Source: Clostridia bacterium (GTDB lineage: Bacteria > Bacillota > Clostridia > Peptostreptococcales > Anaerovoracaceae). Taken from it: a DNA stretch of 37,348 nt. The stretch is from contig JAKSSG010000012.1 in the NCBI GenBank assembly GCA_024403185.1, forward strand, positions 1 to 37,348, read 5' to 3'. Every line of letters starts with the position of its first letter. The stretch's first letter is position 1. Both the position numbers and the translations under genes were made by a program. Under the pieces are notes generated by a model that saw nothing but the letters and a program-made list of their open reading frames with translations, made no database searches and was not told the origin of the DNA. This document shows positions 1 through 7,980 of this stretch, piece by piece.

Positions 1-40
1 ATTTAGCTGACCGATACTAATAGGTCGAATACTTGACCAA
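1..40 (+). rRNA. 23S ribosomal RNA, 3' end (partial)
   Basis: The first 40 bases contain the conserved end of bacterial 23S rRNA: CTGACCGATACTAATAGGTC followed by a CTTGACC close to the mature 3' end. The rest of the gene lies upstream of the window. The exact 3' end is uncertain by a few bases. A 5S gene follows about 100 bp later, so this is the end of a normal rRNA operon. Confidence 0.9.
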
Positions 41-141
41 AGGTTTTTAGGATAAAGCAAGATTCTTGCTTTACACAGTAGTTCAGATGAACTATACTTT
101 ATTCAGTTTTCAATGTGCATGGCACATTAAATACAGAAATA

Positions 142-257
142 TGCGGTGACTATAGCGGGGAGGACACACCTGTTCCCATACCGAACACAGAAGTTAAGCT
201 CCTTAGCGCTGATGATACTTGGTGGGCGACCACCTGGAAAAGCAAGACGTTGCCGCT
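142..257 (+). rRNA. rrf: 5S ribosomal RNA
   Basis: A 116-nt sequence has the 5S hallmarks: the 5' TGCGGTGAC pairs with the 3' end GTTGCCGC (helix I), the conserved core CCCATACCGAACACAGAAG is present, and TGGTGGGCGACCACCTGG forms the late helix. It lies about 100 bp after the 23S end and before a terminator. Ends are placed from the terminal helix and may be off by 1-3 nt. An open reading frame across it is not a gene. Confidence 0.93.
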
Positions 258-279
258 TATTTCTTTTTTTGTATATATT

Positions 280-309
280 GCTGACAGGTTCCTTCCCTTG
301 TCAGCTTTT
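280..309 (+). terminator. Rho-independent terminator of the rRNA operon
   Basis: GCTGACA (280-286) pairs with TGTCAGC (299-305) and is followed by TTTTGCTTT. The position just after 5S fits an rRNA operon terminator. An earlier T-run at 261-270 could also contribute. Confidence 0.7.
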
Positions 310-327
310 GCTTTATTGTAGTAAAAT
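298..327 (+). promoter_or_regulatory. Candidate promoter of the M28 peptidase gene
   Basis: TTGTCA (298-303), an 18-bp spacer and TAAAAT (322-327) make a plausible sigma-A-type promoter. The -35 lies in the right arm of the rRNA terminator. The predicted start leaves a leader of about 30 nt with the AGAGGAGGG ribosome site just before the ATG at 366. Confidence 0.45.
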
Positions 328-365
328 ATCATCATAGATTAATCATTGAAAAGAGGAGGGCGCAA

Positions 366-2474
366 ATGAAAAAGAAAATACTTGCAATTCTGCTTTCGTT
401 TGTTTTTGCATTTACCATGTTCGGTCTGACCGGATGCGGTGGCAGTGAGGAAGCTGCAGAACCGGCAGAAGAAGGCGGCGAGTCAGGTTATGGAGAGGTA
501 TATGATGCCTTTGCCGGTGCCGTTGACATGGACTTCGTTAAGGATTTCAATCAGAAGATATCTGAATTCGGCGATGATGAGATTATCGGAATGAGATCAG
601 CAGCATCACCTGCTGAAACAGAAACAGCGGAGTACGTCAAGGCAACCATGGAAGACATTGGTCTTCAGAATGTAACCATGGATGACGCCACTGTAGACGG
701 GTGGACATTTAATGGTGCAAGCATTACTTTCAAAAATGCCAAGGGCAAGGAAGTGACTGCAAATCTTGGAGGCTACCAGACCACAATTCAGGCGGATAAT
801 GAAGAAGTGGAACTCGTTTATGTCGGCAGAGGAACAGAAGCTGACTATAACGGAATCGATGTTAAGGGTAAGCTGGTACTCTTCGAAATCAATCAGGAAG
901 AAGACTGGTGGATCAATTACCCTGCTGTCCAGGCAAAAAACAAGGGCGCTCTCTGTGCAATAGCAATGAGAGAAATGGTCGACATGGGTGATGACACAGG
1001 CGATCGAATCGGAGTTCAGGACATATGCGGACCTGCGGATGCACCGGCTCTGGCAATAAGCAATAAGGACTGCAAGGCTCTGAAGAGAGCTATCAAAAAG
1101 TACGGTGACGGCTCGATTGAAGCATCCATCAAGGTTAAATTCAATGCTGATTCCAAGGTTACTGAAAACGCTACATCCCATAATGTATGGGGTGAAATTC
1201 CGGGAAAAACACCAGAGACAATCTTTGTATTTTCTCACATGGACGGATATTTCCACTCTGCATATGACGATGCTCAGGGCTGCGGAATTTCAATGGGAAT
1301 TGCAAAGGCTCTCATTGACAGCGATTACGTTCCTGACAAGACTATCAGATTCTGCTTCCACGGTGCAGAGGAATGGGGCAGAGAAGGCAGCGAATATGAC
1401 TGGTCAGTCGGTGCCTATGAAGAAATAGTAAACAATCATCCTGACTGGGTTGACGGTGGATTCTGCATTGTGAACAATGATGGCGGATATACGGTTGAAG
1501 GCGCTGAATACAAGGGCATCAACTGTGCTCCTGAACTGAAGAAGTTCGTCAAGAGCAGCGTCGGAGAAATGAACAAGGCAGGAAAGTTTGAGTGGTCATA
1601 CAATCCTCCAAGCACGGGCACTGAGGACTTCATGTGGGCACGCAAGGGAATCCCTGCAATAGTATGCGCTGATGGAGATGCTACCAATTACGATGACAGA
1701 GCATATCATTCCAGTTATGACAGCTGGGAATATACTCCTCTCGATGAAGAGGGCTATCAGGAACTGGTAAATACTTTCGGAAAACTGGTAATTGATCTGG
1801 ATGCATGCAACGTAAGGCCTATGAATTTCACTGCAAGAATCAAGGAATTCGAGAATTCCCTGTCAGAGGATGCGGGAGATCAGTTTGATGAGACACTTGC
1901 AAAGGCATATGATGCTGCAGATGCATTCAGCGCAAAGATTGACGAAGTGGAGAAATCAGGCGACAAGGATGCTGCTGTTGAGCTGAACAAGGAGATTCAG
2001 GAAGTATATCTGGCATTTGAGGATTCACTTGTAGGTCTGGACTTCATGGATGTTAACTGCGAGGACAGAAATCTCATGTATCAGGAAAACCTGGAATGCA
2101 TCAATGGTGCAATAAAGGCACTGAAGAAGGGCAACATTCAGGAAGCCTATGACGACTGGATCAGCGGCATTGACTGGGCATGGTATGACATGATGTTCGA
2201 TGAGGAAACATGCGATTACATGGAAAATCAGCTCTTCGAAAAGAGAGATGATACATGGGGCGAAGGCATGATTGAATTCCCTCATGCAGATACCAGAGCT
2301 CTCGTTGATTCGCTGAAACTCAAATATGATGATGAAAATGAAGATGTTTCTGAAGAAATTGAAATGCTTAAGACACTGAAGGCTGAACAGACCAATTACC
2401 TTAATGAGATTTACGCTTCCGAACTTGAGGGACTTGACAAGGCAGCTGAACTCATGCAGAAATACGCCAAGTAA
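366..2474 (+). CDS. Secreted M28-family zinc aminopeptidase-like lipoprotein
   Basis: 702 aa. The N terminus (MKKKILAILLSFVFAF...GLTGC) is a lipoprotein signal peptide with an LTGC lipobox, so the protein is probably anchored outside the membrane. A protease-associated-like insert precedes an M28 metallopeptidase core. The five expected di-zinc ligands and the catalytic acid are visible: His291 (HMDG), Asp301 (AYDD), Glu335-Glu336 (HGAEEW), Asp372 (NNDGG) and His448 (YHSSYDSWE). After about residue 480 there are some 220 residues of acidic, probably helical sequence that I do not recognise. Family members release N-terminal amino acids or cleave carboxy-terminal peptides; the substrate here is unknown. 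It is a single-gene unit between an rRNA terminator and its own strong terminator. The start has an AGAGGAGGG site 6 bases upstream. Confidence 0.85.
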   Translation: MKKKILAILLSFVFAFTMFGLTGCGGSEEAAEPAEEGGESGYGEVYDAFAGAVDMDFVKDFNQKISEFGDDEIIGMRSAASPAETETAEYVKATMEDIGLQNVTMDDATVDGWTFNGASITFKNAKGKEVTANLGGYQTTIQADNEEVELVYVGRGTEADYNGIDVKGKLVLFEINQEEDWWINYPAVQAKNKGALCAIAMREMVDMGDDTGDRIGVQDICGPADAPALAISNKDCKALKRAIKKYGDGSIEASIKVKFNADSKVTENATSHNVWGEIPGKTPETIFVFSHMDGYFHSAYDDAQGCGISMGIAKALIDSDYVPDKTIRFCFHGAEEWGREGSEYDWSVGAYEEIVNNHPDWVDGGFCIVNNDGGYTVEGAEYKGINCAPELKKFVKSSVGEMNKAGKFEWSYNPPSTGTEDFMWARKGIPAIVCADGDATNYDDRAYHSSYDSWEYTPLDEEGYQELVNTFGKLVIDLDACNVRPMNFTARIKEFENSLSEDAGDQFDETLAKAYDAADAFSAKIDEVEKSGDKDAAVELNKEIQEVYLAFEDSLVGLDFMDVNCEDRNLMYQENLECINGAIKALKKGNIQEAYDDWISGIDWAWYDMMFDEETCDYMENQLFEKRDDTWGEGMIEFPHADTRALVDSLKLKYDDENEDVSEEIEMLKTLKAEQTNYLNEIYASELEGLDKAAELMQKYAK

Positions 2475-2515
2475 TCTTTAGTAGCTTGGACATAAAATTT
2501 ACACATTTTTACAAT

Positions 2516-2541
2516 AAAGGGGCGGCATGCCGCCCCTTTTT
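2516..2541 (+). terminator. Rho-independent terminator after the M28 peptidase gene
   Basis: The perfect palindrome GGGGCGGCATGCCGCCCC is flanked by AAA on the left and TTTTT on the right. It is very stable and closes the peptidase transcription unit. Confidence 0.93.
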
Positions 2542-2542
2542 G

Positions 2543-2551
2543 TGTTATACT
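2543..2551 (+). promoter_or_regulatory. Candidate extended -10 promoter of the tmk operon
   Basis: TGTTATACT (TG at 2543-2544, TATACT at 2546-2551) follows the terminator T-run directly. No good -35 is visible because that space is terminator stem. The same TTTTGTGTTATA layout recurs before the Asp23 gene. Confidence 0.45.
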
Positions 2552-2609
2552 TAATATGTATTTTTTTGATTATTTCAGCAATGTTTTCACATAGAACAGA
2601 GGGAAAGAG

Positions 2610-2861
2610 ATGACATTTCTTAAACTGCTACTGCTGCTGCTTATTGCACTTCCATTTGCGCTGTTCCTGCTTTATATTCTGGACAAGCTCATGGACGAGG
2701 TGCCAAAAAGCACGCCGGAGGACAACGAAAGAGAACGAAAAGAGGCTGCACAGTATGCCAGGATGAACCGTGAAAAGAAAACGGCATCCAGAAAAAAGAG
2801 ACAGGCACGAAAAGAAAAAAAGCAGCGCAGAAAAGAAAGGTTAGATAAAAGAGATAGATGA
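2610..2861 (+). CDS. Small membrane protein with a highly basic tail
   Basis: 83 aa, function not recognised. Residues 3-25 (FLKLLLLLLIALPFALFLLY) form one transmembrane helix. After a short acidic stretch, the second half is almost entirely Lys, Arg, Glu and Gln (RKKRQARKEKKQRRKER), suggesting a cytoplasmic charged or nucleic-acid-contacting tail. A GAGGGAAAGAG ribosome site precedes the ATG, and the stop overlaps the tmk start (ATGA), so the two are probably translationally coupled. Coding status rests on the site, the overlap and the clear TM pattern. The position before tmk is where I would look for a conserved partner, but I know no named family. Confidence 0.7.
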   Translation: MTFLKLLLLLLIALPFALFLLYILDKLMDEVPKSTPEDNERERKEAAQYARMNREKKTASRKKRQARKEKKQRRKERLDKRDR

Positions 2862-3484
2862 AAAAAGGCTTATTCATTACATTTGAAGGAGGCGACGGAT
2901 CGGGCAAATCCACCCAGATAGGAATTCTGAGAGACAGGCTTGCTGAATCCGGTTACGACGTTCTGCTAACGCGAGAACCCGGTGGAACCAAGATCAGCGA
3001 AAAGATCCGAAGCATTATCCTGGATAAAGAAAACAGCGAAATGGATGACATGACTGAAGCCATGTTATACGCATCAGCAAGAGCTCAGCTGGTCTCGGAA
3101 GTGATCAGACCTGCTGTAGAAGAAGGAAAAATTGTCATCTGTGACAGATTTATCGATTCCAGCATCGCCTATCAGGCTTACGGAAGAGGCCTGGGAGATG
3201 CAGTTGCCGTAATAAACAGCTATGCCATCGGAGAATGCATGCCTGATATGACAGTTCTTCTCAAGGTTAACCCGGAGATTGGCAGCAGAAGAATCAGCGA
3301 GAGAAACGAAGACAGAGACAGAATTGAACTGGCATCAGAACAGTTTCACAAAAAAGTGTATGAAGGATATCTCGATCTTGAAAAGAGATATCCCGAAAGA
3401 ATAGTCGGCATTGAAGCAGACAGAACAATAGAAGAAATAGCAGCGGTTATCTGGGAAAAAATCAGCCGCCTGATTGGAGAATAA
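2858..3484 (+). CDS. tmk: Thymidylate kinase
   Basis: 208 aa, the usual length. The enzyme phosphorylates dTMP to dTDP with ATP, a required step of dTTP synthesis. The P-loop EGGDGSGKST is at residues 10-19, the TREPGGT dTMP-binding motif at about 38-44, and the DRFIDSSIAYQAYGRGLG block typical of Tmk follows in mid-protein. It overlaps the upstream small gene by 4 nt, and holB starts immediately after its stop. In Bacillus subtilis tmk and holB are also close neighbours, so the operon links dTTP supply with the replication clamp loader. Confidence 0.96.
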   Translation: MKKGLFITFEGGDGSGKSTQIGILRDRLAESGYDVLLTREPGGTKISEKIRSIILDKENSEMDDMTEAMLYASARAQLVSEVIRPAVEEGKIVICDRFIDSSIAYQAYGRGLGDAVAVINSYAIGECMPDMTVLLKVNPEIGSRRISERNEDRDRIELASEQFHKKVYEGYLDLEKRYPERIVGIEADRTIEEIAAVIWEKISRLIGE

Positions 3485-4288
3485 ATGAATTTCGGATGTG
3501 GCGAAAACAATTCCAGACTTGAGCGCAGGCTCGAACAGGCTGTTGCCGAAGGCAGGGTTTCCCATGCCTATCTCTTTGAAGGACCGGGAAATGCGGATAA
3601 GCTTGCCTTTGCAAAAGGCTTTATCAAAGGGGTATTCTGCCCGAAGGGCCTGGGAGAAAACTGCGGAGACTGTGCCATTTGCGAAAAAGTGGATCATGAC
3701 AATCACGAGGATGTTGAATACATCTTCAGGGACGGGCTGTCGGTAAAGGACGCAGCTGTTGAAAAGATTCAGGAAAAGCTCAACGTCAAGCCCCTGGGAG
3801 ACCGCAATGTGGTCGTGATAAGCGACTGTGATACCATGACCGCAAGGGCTCAGAACAGACTGCTGAAAACCCTTGAGGAACCGCCGGGACAGGCGCTTCT
3901 GATTCTCTTATCGGAAAATCAGGAGAACCTGGCGCAGACCATACTGTCGCGCTGCGTCAAGTTCAGGCTGGAAGGCGATGATGCAAGTATAGGAGATGCA
4001 AAGGCAGACGCGATTATTAAGGCGTCAATGAACGGAGCATATTTCCATGAACTCTGTGCAATTGCATCCGACTATATTAAGGGAAAGGCGGATACTGACG
4101 TCCTTCTCGATTCAATGGAACAGGGATACAGAGCTTTAATGACTGATAAGAAAGAGGGAGTTCCAAATTACAGTTTTGATGATCTGTACGCAAACATCCA
4201 CGCAATTGAAGATGCAAGAAAACAGATGAGACAGGGCATGTCTTCGGGAAATGCCTTAAAATGTCTTCTGCTGAAAATATCAAAGTAA
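3485..4288 (+). CDS. holB: DNA polymerase III subunit delta'
   Basis: 267 aa, shorter than the usual 310-330. The clamp-loader subunit delta' helps load the sliding clamp. Visible features are the N-terminal SHAYLFEGPG, a degenerate Walker A (GPGNADKLAFA lacks GKT, as is common in delta'), a zinc-binding cysteine cluster (CPKGLGENCGDCAIC), and RLLKTLEEPPG, the conserved sensor/SRC-region block of the gamma/delta' family, followed by LLSENQENLAQTILSRC. The ATG abuts the tmk stop (TAAATG). The shortness comes from a reduced C-terminal domain; no frameshift is seen. Confidence 0.88.
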   Translation: MNFGCGENNSRLERRLEQAVAEGRVSHAYLFEGPGNADKLAFAKGFIKGVFCPKGLGENCGDCAICEKVDHDNHEDVEYIFRDGLSVKDAAVEKIQEKLNVKPLGDRNVVVISDCDTMTARAQNRLLKTLEEPPGQALLILLSENQENLAQTILSRCVKFRLEGDDASIGDAKADAIIKASMNGAYFHELCAIASDYIKGKADTDVLLDSMEQGYRALMTDKKEGVPNYSFDDLYANIHAIEDARKQMRQGMSSGNALKCLLLKISK

Positions 4289-4300
4289 CTGGAGGAAAAC

Positions 4301-5251
4301 ATGACAAGTGTTGTAGGAATAAAATTCAAGGATGCAGGAAAGATGTATTACTTCGCACCCGGCGATATCAGAGTCGACACGGGGGATAATGTAATAGTTG
4401 AAACGGCCAGAGGTCTCGAATTCGGAACGGTCTGTCAGCCTGAAACAAAGGTTGATGACAGGGAGCTGGTCGCACCGCTCAAGAACATTATCAGGAAAGC
4501 CACAGAGGATGATTACAAAAAACATCAGGCCAATCTTGCCAAGAAGGAAGAGGCACTGCGCATCTGCCAGGAGAAGATTGACGCACACGAGCTTGAAATG
4601 AAGCTTATCGATGTGGAATATACTTTTGACAACAGCAAGGTCGTATTCTATTTCACGGCTGACGGCAGAGTGGATTTCAGAGAACTGGTTAAGGATCTGG
4701 CATCCGTTTTCAGAATGCGCATTGAGCTCCGACAGATAGGAGTAAGAGACGAGGCCAAGATGCTGGGCGGAGTCGGTAACTGCGGAAGAGGACTTTGCTG
4801 CAATACCTGGCTCAGGGATTTTGAACCTGTTTCCATCAAGATGGCAAAGGTGCAGAATCTGTCACTTAATCCGACAAAGATTTCAGGCATATGCGGAAGG
4901 CTCATGTGCTGCCTGAAATACGAAAATGAAATATACACTGAACTCAAGAAAGGTATGCCGAACGTGGGAGAAAGAATCAGAACTCCTGACGGAATCGGTC
5001 TTGTTACCGATGTGAACATCCTTGAGAATCTGATAAAAACCAGACTTGTCGTTGAGGAGGCTTCGGACGCTAACGACGGCGAAGAGAAACTCAGTACGGA
5101 TTTCTTCACATACGGCAAGGAAGAAATAAAGAGGCTTGGAAAGAGAGGCGGCAAGGGTGGAAACACCGGAGGAAAGAAGAACAGGGAAGATGATCTCAGC
5201 GGCCTGGACGAAGAGCAGCGCAGGGAAATACAGAAACTCATGAAGGACTGA
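4301..5251 (+). CDS. ricT: PSP1-domain protein, RicT/YaaT family
   Basis: 316 aa. In Bacillus, RicT acts with RicA and RicF as an Fe-S protein complex that controls mRNA processing by RNase Y and affects sporulation, competence and biofilm. The PSP1 domain fills about residues 60-220. The family's cysteines are in place: Cys161, Cys166, Cys167 (GNCGRGLCCNTW) and Cys198, Cys203, Cys204 (GICGRLMCCLKYE); several of these ligate the cluster in the characterised protein. The C-terminal tail is Gly/Lys-rich and then acidic. It follows holB by 12 bp with GGAGG, as in other Firmicutes. RicA and RicF genes are not in this window. Confidence 0.92.
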   Translation: MTSVVGIKFKDAGKMYYFAPGDIRVDTGDNVIVETARGLEFGTVCQPETKVDDRELVAPLKNIIRKATEDDYKKHQANLAKKEEALRICQEKIDAHELEMKLIDVEYTFDNSKVVFYFTADGRVDFRELVKDLASVFRMRIELRQIGVRDEAKMLGGVGNCGRGLCCNTWLRDFEPVSIKMAKVQNLSLNPTKISGICGRLMCCLKYENEIYTELKKGMPNVGERIRTPDGIGLVTDVNILENLIKTRLVVEEASDANDGEEKLSTDFFTYGKEEIKRLGKRGGKGGNTGGKKNREDDLSGLDEEQRREIQKLMKD

Positions 5252-5255
5252 TCTC

Positions 5256-6002
5256 ATGGCAGATATGAAGGAAACCATAGAGAACATAGGATTTGGGGAC
5301 CTGAAGCTGATTCAGAGCAGTAACGGATTCAGATTCGGTGTGGATGCTGTAATTCTTGCCGATTTCGCAGCAGGCTTCTGTCCGGCTGCAGGCGAAGTTG
5401 CCGACCTCGGTACGGGAAACGGCGTTATCCCGCTGATACTGAGCCATAAGAACAGCGGCTGTCATGTTACGGGATTTGATGTTCAGCCGCAGGCTGTGGA
5501 TATTGCCAGAAGGTCGTGTGAGCTTAATCACCTTGAGGACAGAATTGACTTCACATGCTGTGATGTAAAGGATATAGCAGCTAAGCATCCGAATCTGGCA
5601 GGAGCCATGGATGCGGTTGTTTCCAATCCTCCATACGTTGCCAGAGGGGGAGGCATTGTAAACGATGCCGACAGTCTGATGATAGCAAGGCAGGAGACCA
5701 GCGCTGACCTGGAGGATTTCATGGTGGCTGCCGCAAAACTGCTGAAAGAGCGCGGTCATTTTTTCATGGTGCACAGACCTTCACGCCTTGTTGACATCTT
5801 TCATTTCGGAAGAAAACACAGGCTGGAGCCCAAGGATGTAAGATTCGTCATACCGTCACCGGGCAAAAAGGCAAACATAGTTCTGATCCATTTTGTACTC
5901 GGAGGAGGGCATGAACTCAATATAATGGATGAGCTTTCCGTACGTGATTCCGAGGGAAATTACAGCTCTGAAATCATGAGCATATACGAAAAAACAGGTT
6001 GA
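5256..6002 (+). CDS. tRNA1(Val) (adenine37-N6)-methyltransferase-like protein (YabB/TrmN6 family)
   Basis: 248 aa. A class I SAM-dependent methyltransferase: the SAM-binding motif is DLGTGNGVIPLIL and the catalytic NPPY motif of N6-adenine enzymes is in VVSNPPYVARGG. The N-terminal IQSSNGFRFGVDAVILADF is the signature of the YabB/YfiC group, which methylates A37 of tRNA-Val. It starts 4 bp after ricT in the same operon, the same place as yabB in Bacillus. In Bacillus, yazA and rsmI follow, but here a membrane protein and abrB come next. The exact tRNA substrate is inferred from the family. Confidence 0.88.
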   Translation: MADMKETIENIGFGDLKLIQSSNGFRFGVDAVILADFAAGFCPAAGEVADLGTGNGVIPLILSHKNSGCHVTGFDVQPQAVDIARRSCELNHLEDRIDFTCCDVKDIAAKHPNLAGAMDAVVSNPPYVARGGGIVNDADSLMIARQETSADLEDFMVAAAKLLKERGHFFMVHRPSRLVDIFHFGRKHRLEPKDVRFVIPSPGKKANIVLIHFVLGGGHELNIMDELSVRDSEGNYSSEIMSIYEKTG

Positions 6003-6026
6003 AAATATTTCCATATTGTGTAATAA
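5999..6026 (+). promoter_or_regulatory. Candidate promoter for the DUF948-like gene and abrB
   Basis: TTGAAA (5999-6004), a 16-bp spacer ending TTGTG, and TAATAA (6021-6026). The -35 overlaps the yabB stop. It is a moderate match and would give a leader of about 25 nt. Confidence 0.35.
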
Positions 6027-6055
6027 TATCAATTACAGAAGGGAAGGTTTTCATT

Positions 6056-6388
6056 ATGAATGTAACCATTGACTTAAAAGCATTTTTCTTCATTCTTGTT
6101 ATGATTGCACTGATTGTTCTCATTATTTTTGCAATCATGCTTGTGAAGAAACTTATGGTGACTCTGGAACACACCAACAAGGTTCTCGAGGATGTGGAAG
6201 TTGTTTCCAAAATTGCAGCCGCGAGAAGTCAGGACGTTGATAACATTATTTCCAATGTTTCAGGTACTGTCGCTGACATATCCGATGCGGTCAAAGGAAA
6301 TCAGGGAACCGTGCAAGCCATTTCAAGCATTGTTAAATCTGCGGCATCAATCAAGGGAATGATGTCAAAGGACAAGGATGAGAAATAA
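6056..6388 (+). CDS. Small membrane protein, DUF948-like
   Basis: 110 aa from the ATG at 6056, chosen because an AGAAGGGAAGG site lies 8 bases before it; an in-frame ATG at 5999 overlaps the previous stop and has no site. One hydrophobic helix (residues about 9-32, FFFILVMIALIVLIIFAIML) is followed by a heptad-like, Val/Ile/Ser-rich cytoplasmic or extracellular region (SNVSGTVADISDAVKG) and a charged C terminus. This plan resembles DUF948 general stress proteins, but the match is to architecture only. It is 18 bp before abrB and probably co-transcribed with it. Confidence 0.72.
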   Translation: MNVTIDLKAFFFILVMIALIVLIIFAIMLVKKLMVTLEHTNKVLEDVEVVSKIAAARSQDVDNIISNVSGTVADISDAVKGNQGTVQAISSIVKSAASIKGMMSKDKDEK

Positions 6389-6406
6389 CCGAAAGGAGTC
6401 ACATAA

Positions 6407-6649
6407 ATGAAAGCAACAGGAATAGTAAGAAAAGTTGATGAGCTGGGCAGAATCGTTCTTCCCATCGAGCTGAGAAGAACGCTTAACATTGACATCAGAG
6501 ATCCACTGGAAATTTATGTGGATGGTGAGTCAATAATGCTCAAGAAGTACCAGCCTGCCTGCATATTCTGCGGCAGTTCAGATGATGTTAAACAGGTACA
6601 TGGCAAAAATGTATGTGCCAAGTGCATCAAGGAGCTTCAGAACTTATAA
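6407..6649 (+). CDS. abrB: AbrB/SpoVT-type transition-state regulator with C-terminal cysteine motif
   Basis: 80 aa. The first 50 residues (MKATGIVRKVDELGRIVLP...) are a swapped-hairpin AbrB DNA-binding domain that works as a dimer or tetramer. Instead of the Bacillus multimerisation domain, the C terminus has a short CIFC...CAKC four-cysteine motif, as in clostridial AbrB proteins, likely binding zinc. A GAAAGGAG site precedes the ATG. Family members repress stationary-phase, sporulation or toxin genes; targets here are unknown. abrB sits at the end of the tmk-holB-ricT-yabB block in Bacillus as well. Confidence 0.9.
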   Translation: MKATGIVRKVDELGRIVLPIELRRTLNIDIRDPLEIYVDGESIMLKKYQPACIFCGSSDDVKQVHGKNVCAKCIKELQNL

Positions 6650-6690
6650 TCAATAGAGAAAAAAAGGAGCAATTCAGTTGCCCTTTTTTT
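6645..6690 (+). promoter_or_regulatory. Hairpin with T-run between abrB and murA, plus possible -10
   Basis: AAAAAAGGAGCAA pairs with TTGCCCTTTTTT (6658-6690) in a terminator-like hairpin. It is followed at once by the murA ribosome site, leaving no room for a promoter downstream. A TATAAT at 6645-6650 overlaps the abrB stop codon and would start transcription near the foot of the hairpin. It can therefore be the abrB terminator, a leaky attenuator, or a 5' stem on murA mRNA. Confidence 0.6.
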
Positions 6691-6708
6691 ACGTAAGGAG
6701 ATATGACC

Positions 6709-7980
6709 GTGGCAAAATTTCTAGTTAAAAAGAGCGGACCGCTGCACGGAGAAGTTTCAATCAGCGGATCAAAGAACGCTGTGCTGCCTATAATGGCAGC
6801 AACACTGCTGACCGATGAAAAGTGCACATTATGTGATGTGCCGGCTCTGCGCGATGTTGACGTAATGTGCGACCTCCTCAAGAGCCTCGGAGCGGATGTA
6901 GAAAAGGACCTTGACAATAACAGAGTAGAAGTAAAAGCTGAAGGTGAAGTAAACAGCGAAGCACCATTTGAACTGGTGAAAATGATGAGAGCATCGATTC
7001 TCGTTCTCGGGGCACTCCTACTTCGCAGCGGAAGAGCGCTTATTCATCTTCCGGGCGGCTGTGCAATCGGAGAGAGACCTGTTGAACTGCACCTTAAGGG
7101 CCTGAGAGCTCTTGGAGCGGAAATCAACGAACAGTCTCTGACCAAGGGAATAGTAGATGCAAAGGCAGACTCGCTTCATGGAAGCACCATATACCTTGAT
7201 TTCCCAAGTGTAGGCGCAACGGAAGTTATCATTATGGCCGCATCACTGGCAGAAGGCACAACCGTACTTGTAAATGCGGCTCAGGAGCCTGAAATTGTCG
7301 ACCTGGCAAGCTTTCTCAACAAGATGGGTGCAAAGATCAAGGGTGCCGGCACTGATACAATAAAGATTGAAGGAGTTGAGAAACTTCACGGGGTTAAGCA
7401 TCACGTTATTCCTGACAGAATTGAAGCCGGAACATTCATGGTAAGCGCTGCCATTACCGGTGGACGCATACTCATTAAGAACATGCTTCCGGATCACCTG
7501 AGGGCTGTTATAGCCAAGTTAAGGGAATGCGGTACAGTAATTGAAATGACAGACGAGGGTGTCATTGTTGACGGAAGCGTAAATCCGCTTGTTTCAACAG
7601 ACGTGAAGACTCTGCCATACCCGGGATTTCCGACCGACATGCAGTCGCCGTTCATGGCTCTGCTTACAGTTGCAAAGGGTCCAAGTGTGGTAATGGAGAC
7701 TGTTTTTGAAAACAGATTCATGCATGTTGCAGAATTCAACAGAATGGGCGCAAGCATCAGAACCGAGGGCAAATGTGCAATAATCCCAGGAGGAAGAAAT
7801 CTTCAGGGAGCACCTGTAGTTGCTACGGACCTGAGGGCAGGAGCCGCGGTAGTTCTTACTGGACTTGTGGCAGAAGGCACAACTGAAGTATCCCAGATAT
7901 ATCACATTGACAGAGGATATGAGCACTTCGTTGATAAACTGAAAGGACTGGGAGCAGATATAGAAAGAATAGAAGATTAA
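6709..7980 (+). CDS. murA: UDP-N-acetylglucosamine 1-carboxyvinyltransferase
   Basis: 423 aa. MurA transfers enolpyruvate from PEP to UDP-GlcNAc, the first committed step of peptidoglycan synthesis. I chose the GTG at 6709, not the ATG at 6703, because the AAGGAG site (6695-6700) is 8 nt from the GTG and only 2 nt from the ATG. With that start the conserved Lys22-Asn23 (SGSKNAVLPI) take the standard numbering. The PEP-reactive cysteine, target of fosfomycin in the family, is Cys118 in PGGCAIGERPVELH, so this copy has the Cys form. The C-terminal DLRAGAAVVLTGL block is also typical. It stands alone, convergent with a lipoprotein gene. Confidence 0.95.
   Translation: MAKFLVKKSGPLHGEVSISGSKNAVLPIMAATLLTDEKCTLCDVPALRDVDVMCDLLKSLGADVEKDLDNNRVEVKAEGEVNSEAPFELVKMMRASILVLGALLLRSGRALIHLPGGCAIGERPVELHLKGLRALGAEINEQSLTKGIVDAKADSLHGSTIYLDFPSVGATEVIIMAASLAEGTTVLVNAAQEPEIVDLASFLNKMGAKIKGAGTDTIKIEGVEKLHGVKHHVIPDRIEAGTFMVSAAITGGRILIKNMLPDHLRAVIAKLRECGTVIEMTDEGVIVDGSVNPLVSTDVKTLPYPGFPTDMQSPFMALLTVAKGPSVVMETVFENRFMHVAEFNRMGASIRTEGKCAIIPGGRNLQGAPVVATDLRAGAAVVLTGLVAEGTTEVSQIYHIDRGYEHFVDKLKGLGADIERIED

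Noticed and set aside
115..337. Short frames across the 5S gene
   Set aside because: They cover a structural RNA.
606..1256. 216-codon minus-strand frame inside the M28 peptidase gene
   Set aside because: Shadow of a gene whose zinc ligands are all in the plus-strand frame; no ribosome site.
3485..4288. Frameshifted or broken holB
   Set aside because: The frame is continuous, and the missing GKT of Walker A is normal for delta'. The shortness is at the C-terminal end without any shifted continuation.
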